NCBI GenBank assembly: GCA_002778195.1
Contig: PCDI01000003.1
Span: forward strand, 248,001-312,000
From: Raffaelea ambrosiae
Lineage: Eukaryota; Ascomycota; Sordariomycetes; Ophiostomatales; Ophiostomataceae
DNA: 64,000 bases
Reading direction: 5' to 3'
The notes beneath the pieces were generated by a model. It was not told the origin of the DNA and did no database searches. It was given only the letters and a program-made list of their open reading frames with translations. The stretch's first letter is position 1, and every line of letters begins with the position of its first letter. Positions 1 to 9,520 of this stretch are shown piece by piece. Made by a program: the position numbers and the translations under genes.

Positions 1-155
1 GCGAGTGCAAAAGAGCGAGGTCGAGCGAAGTGAGACCCCGTGGGCGGCGGCGTTCGATGATGGCATCGACAGTAGCTTCGTCCTCGGACGATGTGGTGGG
101 TGGCGGATTCGCGGTGTACGGGAGACGCATGGTTCAAGCGGCACGTTCAACTTGT

Positions 156-173
156 TTATATATATATATATAT
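156..173. repeat. (TA)n microsatellite
   Basis: A short run of alternating T and A. The surrounding 1-900 region contains no open reading frame that I can tie to a protein family, and I see no other structured element in it. Confidence 0.8.
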
Positions 174-912
174 TTGCGGTATCTGCGGCACTTAGCTGGT
201 GCTATTTTGAAACGTGGTGGTAATGAGCAAGTGTAGATGGAGGGAAAATAGAATTACTGCATTTGCACCAACAACTGGCAGGCGGACAATACATATATGC
301 AGAATTTGGGGTAGAACGCGACCCTTGTCTTGTTTTAGTCGCTTGGAATTGTGGCCGGATCCCATGACGAACTTGTCACCTGCATTATCCTAGAACACTG
401 CAATCTGAGCATCTGGCATATCTCGACAGCATGCAACTTGACATACAACTTGGCGTTTACATAGTCCATATCCAATGTTTCCAGGTCGTGAGTTAGGGGG
501 TGTGCATGACGTCAAGAGAGCGACTAGGAGGACCAGTGCACTGACTGCATGTATATAATAAAGCATCGCGAAACACGTCTGTCGATGTGGGCTGCAGGCT
601 TCTGTTTTTCTGCCATTAATCATTGCTTTTTCTTCTCCGTTGTTTTTCGCAGTTGTGTTGCAGATAGCCTCAACGAAGGCCCTTTAAGGCTCCTTTTTGT
701 CGCGTTGGCTTCTGGTCACAGCCTTTCCGTATCGTTACCATCAGTTGCTCCTCCTCCTACCGACGAGTGCCTCCAGCACTAGGAGGAGGGGGCATTGTCC
801 TCACCTATGAAGAGCCTCCGTTGGCCTACCTGTAGTGAGGGGGACGCTTTGATGGGCTGTTGTCTGGTTTCTGTGCTTTCAACGATAAGGATCGGTTTGC
901 TTCCTTCGTGCC

Positions 913-1161
913 TCATAGCTCGTCTGTTTCTGTCTCCGTATTTGGCGCTTCGGGCACCTGTACGGCAAGAGCTTCATCGGCTGCTTTTGCATGTTCTGCT
1001 GCCCTGTCTCGCCCAAACAGCGCGGCCACCTGGGCCAAATACGCGTCGTTGTCGGCTACCTTTTTGGCCAGCACATCCTCGGCGTCCATGCGCCAAATGC
1101 GGAACAAAGAAGAACTCTCGCACAGGCTTTCAGCGACCGGTCGCCTGAGTTTCGTTATGTC
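913..1161 (-). pseudogene. Orphan terminal exon of an unknown protein
   Basis: An open stretch of about 82 codons ends in a stop at 913. Its 5' edge at 1161 is preceded by a good acceptor (ctgcattacag), so it looks like the last exon of a minus-strand gene. The C-terminal part is acidic and alanine-rich and looks protein-like (for example MDAEDVLAKKVADNDAY). No upstream exon can be placed, because the NmrA-like gene on the same strand ends at 1277, only about 115 bp upstream. I do not recognise the family. It is either a remnant of a truncated gene or an alternative 3' exon of the neighbour. Confidence 0.3.
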
Positions 1162-1276
1162 CTGTAATGCAGGAAGAGTAGACTGTGTGCTATTTGCCGC
1201 ACAAAAAAGGTTTTGCAATTTGGGGAATGTGTGGTATTGCATACGATCTATCACTCTCCGCAAAGAGTCTATCTAT

Positions 1277-2212
1277 TTACTCATCGAGCAGTACCTGACG
1301 CAAAGTCACCTCCAATGGAACCGTCTTCCGTCCGAGAAGAGTCTCCAGAAGAGGGTCGACGACGGACAACTCTCCCCTTGCAAGGGCCGGGTAGGACGTG
1401 GCCCAGTCTGTGAGATAGTCCCTGGTAAACTTTCCACCTGCCTTGCCTTCCTTGGCTGCCAACTGTGTCTCAATGTACTCGGCTGGGCGCACAGTCTCGA
1501 GACGCAGAGCTGGCTTCCAGTCTAGAATGTTGCTGACAGTAGCTGCCACGTCGCGCAGCTCCACGGCCGTCGAACCGGACAGGAGAACCGTTTTCTGTGA
1601 ATATTCGTCGGGCGGTGCAACCAATATCCTTGCTGTGCCCTGGCCTAGGTCGTCGCGGCTCACAAACGCAATTTTGCCCTCGCCGCCGACAACGACCTGG
1701 CGGTCTGCGGCCGGGACGGACTCGAGAGCATCCTTGTCAAAGAGACCCAAGTACAGCGAGAAGCTCTCGCTGTAGATGCCCTCTCGAACAATGGTCCACG
1801 CGATGCCACTCTGCTTCAGATAGGCCTCTGTAGCAATGTGGGCCTGCATCACCGCGGCCTGGCTGTCGGTCGCAAACGCGAGACTGGTGTAGTAAATGTG
1901 CTGGATGCCCACCTCCTTGGCGACGTCGATGGCGTGCCTGTGTGCGGCCACGCGGATATCGTACGCGATGCTCGGATACGACACGATCAGCAGGGACGTC
2001 GCTCCTGCGAAGGCGACGCGCAGCGAGTCCGGGTCCGTGAAGTCCCCCTTGCGCACGTCGAGGCTGCATCTGGCGTACTCGCTGGGGATCTTGGACGGGG
2101 TGTGAAGAGACACAATGAGGTTGGCCCGGTCGACGTTCAGGGTGTGTAAAAGGTGGTGGAGAACTCGAGACCCCAGGCCACCTGTGGCTCCCGTGATGCA
2201 GAGCTTTCCCAT
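1277..2212 (-). CDS. NmrA-like NAD(P)-binding oxidoreductase
   Basis: Single-exon, 311-aa protein of the NmrA-like atypical short-chain dehydrogenase group, the family of Neurospora NmrA and bacterial YtfG-type quinone reductases. The N-terminus MGKLCITGATGGLGSRV carries the GxxGxxG dinucleotide-binding loop of a Rossmann fold. The body has the expected pattern, including a segment VREGIYSESF where substrate-side residues lie. The start is placed at the ATG at 2212 because the Rossmann strand begins immediately after it; the extra open frame upstream (to 2413) has no family character. Members bind NAD(P)(H) and act as redox sensors or as quinone or small-molecule reductases; which applies here cannot be read from the sequence. 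A decayed carboxymuconolactone-decarboxylase-like gene lies just upstream on the same strand. Confidence 0.85.
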   Translation of the reverse strand: MGKLCITGATGGLGSRVLHHLLHTLNVDRANLIVSLHTPSKIPSEYARCSLDVRKGDFTDPDSLRVAFAGATSLLIVSYPSIAYDIRVAAHRHAIDVAKEVGIQHIYYTSLAFATDSQAAVMQAHIATEAYLKQSGIAWTIVREGIYSESFSLYLGLFDKDALESVPAADRQVVVGGEGKIAFVSRDDLGQGTARILVAPPDEYSQKTVLLSGSTAVELRDVAATVSNILDWKPALRLETVRPAEYIETQLAAKEGKAGGKFTRDYLTDWATSYPALARGELSVVDPLLETLLGRKTVPLEVTLRQVLLDE

Positions 2213-2388
2213 AGTGCACGATGGTGTCGCTGTTGAGCATGTCATATCGCCCACGCTGTCACTGGTGACGTTTGGAATCGAGGCGAGAATTATGTTATTT
2301 TGTTTATTCCGCTGGAAGAAGCGGGAACAGTGTCCCGCATGTCTAATTTGAGCTGACCAATCCCAAAGTATGTCATGCGTCAGAAACG

Positions 2389-2823
2389 TTACCGATGGTA
2401 TGTCTGTGGGCAAAAAAGAAAACCTTCACGTAAACATGTCCGTCTGAAGCCCAATATGTACTTTGACAACTCCCCACCTGTCGTCATGCGCTCCATTGCC
2501 TTGTAGGCAATCCTTGTCGATTCCAGAGCACAAGGTGCACCGGCATACACCGACACCTGAACCAATGCCTCTTGGATGTCTTGCTCGGAGGCCCCATGTC
2601 GGATCGCACCTTGCACGTGTACGCCACTGTGAAGTTGGTTACAAAACAAGAGAGTCAGCGAGGACACGCTCAACCACCGGTACGCTGCTCGGTCCCAAGC
2701 CGGCCACGTTGCGGCAACCGTGTGCCTGGGGCCACCGCAACGGCTGAGCGCCGCGGGCTCCGGATTGCATTCACCAGACGTGACGTCGCCATTTTCAAAG
2801 TTTGCTTGCGACACTTCTTCCAT
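2389..2823 (-). pseudogene. Carboxymuconolactone decarboxylase-like pseudogene
   Basis: The C-terminal half of this frame matches the carboxymuconolactone decarboxylase (CMD/AhpD-like) fold: SSLTLLFCNQLHSGVHVQGA, then GASEQDIQEALVQVSVYAGA and ALESTRIAYKAME, the usual CMD helical pattern. The preceding part, where the conserved W-x-R-x-GLD-x-x-x-R segment should be, is unrelated in this frame. A weak match (RGRLGTEQRT) is found in another minus-strand frame at about 2675-2710 and soon meets a stop. The simplest reading is a gene broken by at least one frameshift. A very short unrecognised intron is the alternative, but no splice pair of plausible length restores the frame. Confidence 0.55.
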
Positions 2824-2952
2824 CCATTGCCGTAGGAATACACGAAAGATGTGAACTAGTATTCACTAGCTACTATTAACTATCTCAAAAAGAATTTGCT
2901 ATATACATTGAATGCGAAACGGGCCAAACCCAAACAACTATTCACAAATTTG

Positions 2953-2968
2953 CCCCCCCCCCCCCCCC
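2953..2968. repeat. C16 homopolymer
   Basis: An uninterrupted run of 16 C in the 3' flank of the aspartic protease gene. It is worth marking because runs of this kind in the window coincide with likely sequence-length errors. Confidence 0.9.
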
Positions 2969-3061
2969 ACAGACTACAGGTAGACACGAGAATCTTCCCC
3001 TGGCTGCTAAGGAGTGTGGAGCAGGCTGCTGCTCTGACTCCCCATATGATCCGCGCAGCAT

Positions 3062-4306
3062 TTAGCTCAGCGTCTTGTTGGCCCAGCCCAGAGTGGGCGT
3101 GGAAGCGCCGTTGAAGACGACGTAGGCGGCCTTGAGGGCGACGTCGCCAAAGATGTTGATGCCGAGGCCGGAGCTGGACTGCAGGCCGCCGAAGCAGGTG
3201 GAGCTGCCGTCCTCGACGGGGCCGTAGTTGAGGTAGTCGGCGGGGATGGTGATGCGGGCGGAGCCGACGCCAAAGGTAAAGGTGGGCAGGGTGGCGGAGC
3301 AGGAGAAGATGTAGCCGCCGTAGTAGTTGCTGTTGCTGGAGCCGGAGACCTTGGCGTAGTAGGCGCGCACAATGGTGGTGGGCAGGTAGAGCAGGGTGGT
3401 GCCGGTGTCGGCGATGCCGGAGATGCTGGTGGCGGTGAAGGCGGAGCCGACGCCGTAGCCGGAGGAGGTGAAGGTCCAGTAGCCCGGGTTGGTGTTGACG
3501 GAGACGTAGGTGAGGCTGCCGGTGTAGCGCGAGGTGTTGAGGAAGCCAAAGTCGTAGGCGCCGGGGGCCTGGTGCTTGAGGTCGGCGGCGAAGAGCGGCT
3601 CGGCGAGGCTGCTCTTGGCGTTGTCGAAAAAGGTGGCGACGGCCTTGGGCGAGGCGGAGTTGAGGCTGTCGAAGCCCATGCCGATGAGGCCGTCGCTGGC
3701 GCTGTCGGAGGTGAAGGAGGAGGACACGGTCTCGGCGCACTCGACGGCCTGGCTGGTGACGGTGACGCCGCCGATGCTGACGGTGTCGGCGTAGATGTTG
3801 CCGCTGGACGAGCTGCCGTCGCCGTAGGAGATGTCCCAGGTGTAGCCGCTCATGGCCTTGGCCGTGCTGCTGTTGCCCGGGCTGTACACCGTCTGGCCGT
3901 TGACCTCGCTCGACGGCGTCTCGCTGCTAAAGACCCACAGGTCCGACGAGCCCGTGTCCAGGTCCAGCTGCAGCACCTGCGCCGGCGTGCCGATGCTGAC
4001 GGGGATCGTGTAGGCGTCGTCGTACGTGTCGATGGGCGTGGCCACGGCCGAGCCGTCGGCGCGCTTTACGCGCTTCACGTTGACCAGCCCCGTGCGGCTG
4101 ACGGCCTCCTCCAGGTAGGCCGGGATGGGCGCCTTGTACTTGAGGTACGTCTTGTAGACCGACACGGCGCCGTTGAAGACGTAGTGCGGGTTGCGCACCT
4201 GGTGCAGCGTGGCGCCCCCGCTGGCCGGCAGCACCGTGGTGCCGATGCGCGTGGGCACCGCGCCGGCCACGGCGGCCGAGAGCACGAGCAGAGCAAGAGA
4301 GGCCAT
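3062..4306 (-). CDS. Secreted aspartic protease, family A1 (endothiapepsin/penicillopepsin-like)
   Basis: Intronless 414-aa pepsin-family protease. Residues 1-17 (MASLALLVLSAAVAGAV) form a signal peptide. A propeptide follows to about residue 82 and ends in basic residues (VKRVKR) before the mature start. The two catalytic aspartates are in DTGSSDLWV (about 117-125) and ADTGTTLLYLP (about 299-309); the flap tyrosine region is seen in ISYGDGSSSSG. Length and order match fungal aspergillopepsin/endothiapepsin-type enzymes, which are secreted, active at acid pH and have broad specificity. The start at 4306 is chosen over an ATG five codons upstream because the signal peptide begins there. A TATA-like element lies about 110 bp upstream on the same strand. 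Confidence 0.95.
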   Translation of the reverse strand: MASLALLVLSAAVAGAVPTRIGTTVLPASGGATLHQVRNPHYVFNGAVSVYKTYLKYKAPIPAYLEEAVSRTGLVNVKRVKRADGSAVATPIDTYDDAYTIPVSIGTPAQVLQLDLDTGSSDLWVFSSETPSSEVNGQTVYSPGNSSTAKAMSGYTWDISYGDGSSSSGNIYADTVSIGGVTVTSQAVECAETVSSSFTSDSASDGLIGMGFDSLNSASPKAVATFFDNAKSSLAEPLFAADLKHQAPGAYDFGFLNTSRYTGSLTYVSVNTNPGYWTFTSSGYGVGSAFTATSISGIADTGTTLLYLPTTIVRAYYAKVSGSSNSNYYGGYIFSCSATLPTFTFGVGSARITIPADYLNYGPVEDGSSTCFGGLQSSSGLGINIFGDVALKAAYVVFNGASTPTLGWANKTLS

Positions 4307-4416
4307 GGTTGGATGGGGCAAGTGTCTTGGACTTGGTGTTTATTTTTTGGGAGGGGAGAGGAGGGCGGATGCTGATCACCAATTCTCCCTGGACGTGGCC
4401 TCCTCCCTTGGCGCAG

Positions 4417-4424
4417 CTTTATAG
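4417..4424 (-). promoter_or_regulatory. TATA-like element of the aspartic protease gene
   Basis: Reads CTATAAAG on the minus strand, 111 bp upstream of the protease ATG, a plausible distance for a fungal TATA box. Confidence 0.5.
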
Positions 4425-4814
4425 AAAACAGACGTCCACGCCCCCATCCTCGCCCATGATGCGATGGCCGCGCCGAGGGCTGAGGGGCTCCGACCAGACG
4501 CCCAGATAGGCAGCTGGCTGGGAGGCCGTGGAATAATTCCCACCTCAAGGATCGCCCGTGTGCCCGAGCGTGATAAGCCTGGCGTCGTGCTCGACCACGG
4601 CTTTGATTGGACAGGAGCGTCTCGTCAGTCCCTTGTAAGCTGCAACCTACCCTATCAGTCTAGCCGTCCGATGCCGGCAGGGCGCATCGAAAGCGGGTCG
4701 ATCCGTGGATGGAAAAAGTGTGGTACCCCAAGACTTTGCCAATGCGAACAAGACTTTGCCAATACGAACAAGCATTGCTGGCTGGTCGGCCATGGGGGCC
4801 AGATGCTCGCATGC

Positions 4815-4834
4815 GGGGGGGGGGGGGGGGGGGG
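4815..4834. repeat. G20 homopolymer
   Basis: A run of 20 G in the intergenic stretch 4430-5312. No gene is supported in that stretch; the open frames there are short and unconserved in character. Confidence 0.85.
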
Positions 4835-5312
4835 AGAGGGGGAGAATGACACAATGGCACCATATAACAGCCGGACTAGCACAGCAAATCGGCAGGTAGC
4901 CTTTTGCCGTCGCAATCAACGAGGCCATTGCATCAGCACGGCCATTGTTGCGCACAGGAACAGCGATAGCTTTTCTGATACGTGCTCGTATTGATCGCGC
5001 GGCACCTTCATCACGGGAAGCATGCAAAGGTACCTAACTATTCGAGACAATGCATCCGCCTCCTCGTCGCCAGAAGGAGGAGGAGCCTTTGGCAAGAGCG
5101 CAAACGAGGGGCGAATCACGCGAGCACACACGGCCCCGACCGGGAGGACCCGTTCTCGAATCGAGCATGCTGACGCGTACGCTCAACACACCAAAAGTAT
5201 ACAAATATGCGCGCACATGCATGCCACCGGGGGGGGCGCCTCCCACTTGGCGAGGTGGAGGAGGGCCCATCCCTTTCTGGACCTTCTCGTTCTGGCCTAA
5301 CCCAGGCCAACC

Positions 5313-6964
5313 CTATGCCGTCGCTCCTGCCTTTTCGGTCTGGTCAGCCAAGACCGCGAGATGGTCCAGCAGGCCGTCGAGACGCATGCGGTCGCCGGCC
5401 AGGCGCTCGTCGGTCAGGAGATAGGCCTGGGGGAACCAGTCGGGCACGCCCTGGCCGGCGACCATGTGCGCCACGGCCTCGCCGGTCAGCCACGTCTTGT
5501 CCATGCCGTAGCCGTTGAAGCCGGCCGCGATCCACTCCTCGCCCTCGTCGGGCGCCGCCGCCGCCGCCGCCGTGCGGCCCGTGACGCGCGAGGACAGCCG
5601 TCCCACCAGCGGCAGGCCGTCCGCGGTCATGCCCATGACGCCCGACCAGATGCTTTTCAGGCGGGGGCGGTCCGCGGTGCCGAACATGCGGGGCAGCAGG
5701 TCCAGCAGGCGGTCGTCCGCGGCGGCACTCACAAAGGAGTCGTCGCTGCAGAGGCAGTCGGCCAGGGGCTGGTCCTCGACGCCGATGAAGAGATCGCCCG
5801 TCGCGGCGTTCTGCTGCAGGTAGTAGAGCCCGAAGCGGTAGCGATGGGGCGGGACGGCGGCGTCGAGGAGGCCGGGCACGACGTAGCTCCACGAGCGCTG
5901 CGCACCCTGGTTGGGGAACCCGAGGGCGGACGCGTCCTGGACGCTCATGTGGCCGCGGTAGGGGTAGAGGGGCCCGCGCAGCGTCGGCAGCAGGTGGCTG
6001 GTGTAGCCGTTGGTGCAGTAGACGACGCGCTGGGCCCGGATGGTGCCGCGGGGGGTCTCGACCCGGTAGCCGCCTCCTGCGCGATCGGCGTCGCGCGCGA
6101 CCGACAGCGCGGGCGTGTTGGTCTCGATGGACAGCCGGTCCGGGTAGGTGTCCAGGAGATGGGCAAAGAGGTCGGTGAACAGGCGATACGGCCAGAGGGC
6201 CCCGGCGTTCTGGGCGATGCCTCCTTTGGCATGGATTCCCCAGGTCTGTGGGGTGTATGGTCAGTCTCTGGTTTTTTTTTTTTCCTTCTGTTTCTGTTTC
6301 TTTTTCTTTTTTTTTCTTTTTTTTNTTTTTTTTCTTTTTAATTTAATTTAATTATTTCTTTGTATTTTTTTTCTCGTCCTCCTACCTCCTCCAGCTCCTT
6401 CTCGTCGACCCGCCAGTGGTGGTCCTTGTACTCGGGCACCTCGCGCTCAAAGGCCGACAGAGATGCCTCGGCCTGCGTCCACGCATCCTCGTCGGCAAAG
6501 GCCACGAGCTTCGTGACCGGCCGCACCTCGGAGCGCGCCCGCACGTGTTCCGGCAGCGCGGCCACCATGTCCTGCACGCGGGCAATGTTGCGCAGGCTGA
6601 AGCGGGCAATCGCGCGGGCGTGCTCGACGCCGTGCTGGGCCACCAGACCGGCAAACTTGTGGCCGGCCGCGGACACCAGGTGGCCGCCGTTGCGGCCGGT
6701 GGCGCCGCTGACGAGGGTCCGCGCCTCGAGCACGGTCACGGACCAGCCGGTGGTCTCCAGCAGGGCCTTGGTGACGCTGCAGCCGGTCACGCCCGAGCCG
6801 ATGATGACGACATCGCTCGCCGCCGGCAGGGCCGGGCTCTGGATGGCGCCCACCCGCTCGTGCACCGGCTGCTGCCAAAACGCCGTCGTCGGCTGCGCAT
6901 GGGGGAGGAGCGGGTCGGCTGTGGCCAAGGCGGCGGCCTTTTCTCGCAGAGCAGTGCGGTCCAT
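5313..6964 (-). CDS. FAD-dependent oxidoreductase, DAO family
   Basis: Two-exon gene, exons 6964-6386 and 6245-5313, giving 503 aa. The N-terminal domain has the FAD-binding motif VVIIGSGVTG (about 52-61), then SGATGRNGGH, the second signature of DAO/glycine-oxidase-like proteins. Exon 2 opens with TWGIHAKGGIAQNAGALWPY, the conserved GALWPYR segment of gamma-glutamylputrescine-oxidase-like fungal proteins, and ends with the C-terminal FAD-binding part. The intron 6385-6246 (140 bp) runs from gtaggagg to ccccacag in phase 0; its plus-strand view is a long T-rich tract containing one ambiguous base N at 6325. The family oxidises amines or amino acids with FAD; the substrate is unknown. A paralogue lies at 30592-32341. 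Confidence 0.85.
6246..6385 (-). other. Homopolymer-rich intron of the DAO gene with an N
   Basis: The intron is almost entirely A-rich on the coding strand (T-rich on plus) and holds the only N I noticed in the window, at 6325. Its exact length is therefore uncertain. The splice sites at both ends are clear and keep the frame. Confidence 0.75.
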
Positions 6965-7419
6965 GATTCTGGGCAAATGTTGTTCAGACGCAGAGAGACA
7001 GCGCGACAAAGCACCAAAGCCATGGCGAACAAGCGACCATTCGGTCTTATCATACTTCACCCACGGGTGAACTTGCCTAAACCGTCGTCGCCGGATAAGA
7101 AGATCCACCTCTCCGCTTTGCTTGACATAATTAAACGACAGCATCGAAACGGGGTGCGACTGGATGCTTTCCAACAGTGTCGGCAGCGGTGGCTGTCATC
7201 AAAGCAAGAAGCTGCTTGCAGAACAACACGGCGCTGAGTCAGAACGCTCCAAGGAGGGTACCGTAGGCCTCAATCTTCTGGTCCAATGGGCATCGGATGA
7301 CCATCCAGCACAAAGGAGGGGTGGAGGGGGGAGGGGAGGGCAATCTGACGACCACGCCAACTGAGCATGCTTTCCGGCTCACAGCAGCATCTCAGCACAA
7401 GCAAGTTCGGCAGTCCGAC

Positions 7420-8126
7420 ATGGGTTCCAAAGCCAAATCCAAGCGCGCCCGTCCGCCCAAAACCACCTTCTGTCCGCAGTGCGACCGCCGGTTCGCATCG
7501 TGGGAAGCGCTGGCCGCCCACACGCGATCGGTGCACGAGGAGAGGACGGAGCCAAGTAAGCGCAAGAGAAAAAGGGCGAAAGGGACGTACACGTGCGAGT
7601 TCTGCGGAAAGTCGTTCCCGGAGAGGTACAAGCTGAGTTGCCATCGGATCAGCATGCATCTGCCCCCCTGGTGTAAGCGAGGCCACAAGCATCGAAAGAA
7701 ACCGACCAAGGCCGACAAAAAAGCACGCCGCGAGGCTCGTGCGCCACCACCGCCCGCTGCTCCTCCGTACTCTGCCTTCCCGGGGGGGCCCGTCCCATTG
7801 CCTCTGCAGTACTTCTTCCGGTCCTACGACGGCACCGATGCGTCGATAGAAGCATGGGACGAGAGCCAAGACGCCGTTCCGTTCTATGCGCTGTATGCAC
7901 CGCCGGTCGCCCCGTCGCCCCCCCCCCCCCGACGCCCGAATATCGGTGCGGCCTCTGTTTGGCCGTCTTCGCCACCGCCCAGGCCTACATGACCCACCTC
8001 CACGAGCTGACGCGGTGTCTGGCGGTGTTTCGGGAACGGAATCGGGCCTCTTCCGAGGCCCCTTCTGGAGACCCGGTGCCGCCGACGAACAACCCCGGCC
8101 CCGACACGAGCTCGTCATCCGGCTGA
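7420..8126 (+). pseudogene. C2H2 zinc-finger protein with a frameshift at a C13 run
   Basis: The open frame from ATG 7420 encodes two C2H2 fingers, CPQCDRRFASWEALAAH (H at the usual spacing) and CEFCGKSFPERYKLSCH, separated by a basic linker and followed by a Lys/Arg-rich, then Pro-rich segment. At the run of 13 C (7918-7930) the frame passes into a short unrelated tail ending near 7992. The overlapping frame continues with a third zinc-binding segment YRCGLCLAVFATAQAYMTHL followed by H/C ligands, and an acidic Ser-rich end at 8126. The fingers in two frames meeting at a homopolymer argue for one gene of about 235 codons with a one-base length difference, either an assembly error or a real mutation. 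It is probably a nuclear DNA-binding protein; the target is unknown. Confidence 0.65.
7918..7930. repeat. C13 homopolymer at the zinc-finger frameshift
   Basis: Thirteen C in a row. One more C, or two fewer, would join the frame of fingers 1-2 to the frame of finger 3. Confidence 0.85.
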
Positions 8127-9520
8127 CGTCCATGTGGGACGATGCAAAGGTGCACCAAGCGAGAGTCGCGAGCGAGAGCACAATATGCGTTGGGTGTGCT
8201 TCTGGTCTGTACATATCTGACGAGAGGCGGTGCGGCGTATGAAATCCATACAATCCATACAGGCCTCCTATTTCACACCTTGCGGGAAACGCCTTCTCCT
8301 ACGAGAATGCCAAAATGGATGGCTACGAGTATTTGCATGGCTCGTCTTGGCAGTGGGTGGTCTCCAGTGACACGCAGACTAGGGCAAATAGATGGACGCT
8401 TTCTCTTCACACTCGATTCTTTGACCTTTGCCTTCTTCGTATTTTTCTCTTCTTCCTTTTCCTCTTATCCTTTCCCTCCTTTTTTGCTTTCACTTCCTCT
8501 CTGTATTTCTGTAGTCCTTCAGACGCAGCCATGACCACCAGTCCAGAAAAGAATGCCTCTTCTTCAGGACCCCCCGATTGATCCTCCGGAACCCCAGGAC
8601 TCCCAGGACTCACAAGACTCCCAGAATCCCCCGTCCGGACCTGCTCGGCGCCGTGCACGGCCTCGCCCCGAGCGTGTCCTGTGCCGCGCGCATCCTGGCC
8701 CCCATCGGCGGCGGCCTGCCCCTGTGGCTGCTGGTCCATTCTCTGGTGGATCGACGACGTGAACTTGTCGTAGCTCAGCGGGTAGTGGACACCCCGGTTC
8801 GAAGTACATTCACAGCTGCCGTCTTGATCCTTGGCAACGATCACAGTTCTCTCCACAGCCAACATCCCCCCTTCTCCATCTTCCGGCCGTCTTTCCCACC
8901 GAAGCATCCTGTGAGTTCCAATACCAACTCGTTGTTCGTACACCGTACTTCGTAGACTATGTAGGGTGTAGGTGCGCGACGAGTCATAACAGGGGTGGCT
9001 TTTCTCACTGGGAGAACAAACACGGTTGCTCGTTTCAGTGGGGCCGTCTCGTTTTTTATCTGATCCATCTAATCAGATCATGGCCGTGCCACGACCAGAT
9101 TCTTCTGGGCAGAACAAGGACCCGATCACTGCCCTTTCTGATGCGGTCTGCCGAGGATGCCAAGGCCTCTGGACCGGGCTGGTGTAGTGAAGTACATAGT
9201 ACGGTGTATTGTGCTAGCCGAGGGATCACACGTTTTGGCGGCCGTTTGCCCACCCTTGGCATATCTTCCTTGCCGTCTGCATCGACCTGAGAGATACCAT
9301 GTGTAGCCACCAGATTTGCCTGTCACCGCACGTATTCTTCGCAAAAACTCCCGCTCTGCAGACACAAGCTTATATTTATACACCAAGCAGGGTCGAACCC
9401 ACTTCAACGAAAAGAAGAACAAAAAAAAAGGTATGAGAAACAAAACAAATACAGCTTTTCAAACAAGGTAATAGGTAAAATACAGCCCGGTTACAACACC
9501 GCCCCCCCCCCCAGGCTCCC
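8127..9520. other. Intergenic region with unassigned open frames
   Basis: No recognisable gene. A pyrimidine-rich tract (8420-8525) precedes an ATG at 8531 that opens only 17 codons. A short imperfect repeat of cag-gac-tcc units (8590-8625) codes for DSQDSQDSQ in one plus frame. A plus frame (8578-8955) and an opposing minus frame (8943-8407) overlap here; neither has a family signature, and they cannot both be ordinary coding sequence. I leave both uncalled. Confidence 0.5.

Noticed and set aside
8769..8806. tRNA-like string TAGCTCAGCGGGTAGTGGACA followed by CCCCGGTTCGAAG
   Set aside because: The A- and B-box-like pieces are too close for an anticodon arm, and neither the D nor the T stem pairs. 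No acceptor stem can be drawn.
8407..8943. Minus-strand 178-codon open frame with a Lys/Arg-rich end
   Set aside because: The basic end is the reverse of a pyrimidine-rich tract, and the rest has no family character.
9385..9405. GGGTTCGACCC on the minus strand, like a T arm
   Set aside because: The required anticodon and D arms would fall in A-rich sequence without pairing.
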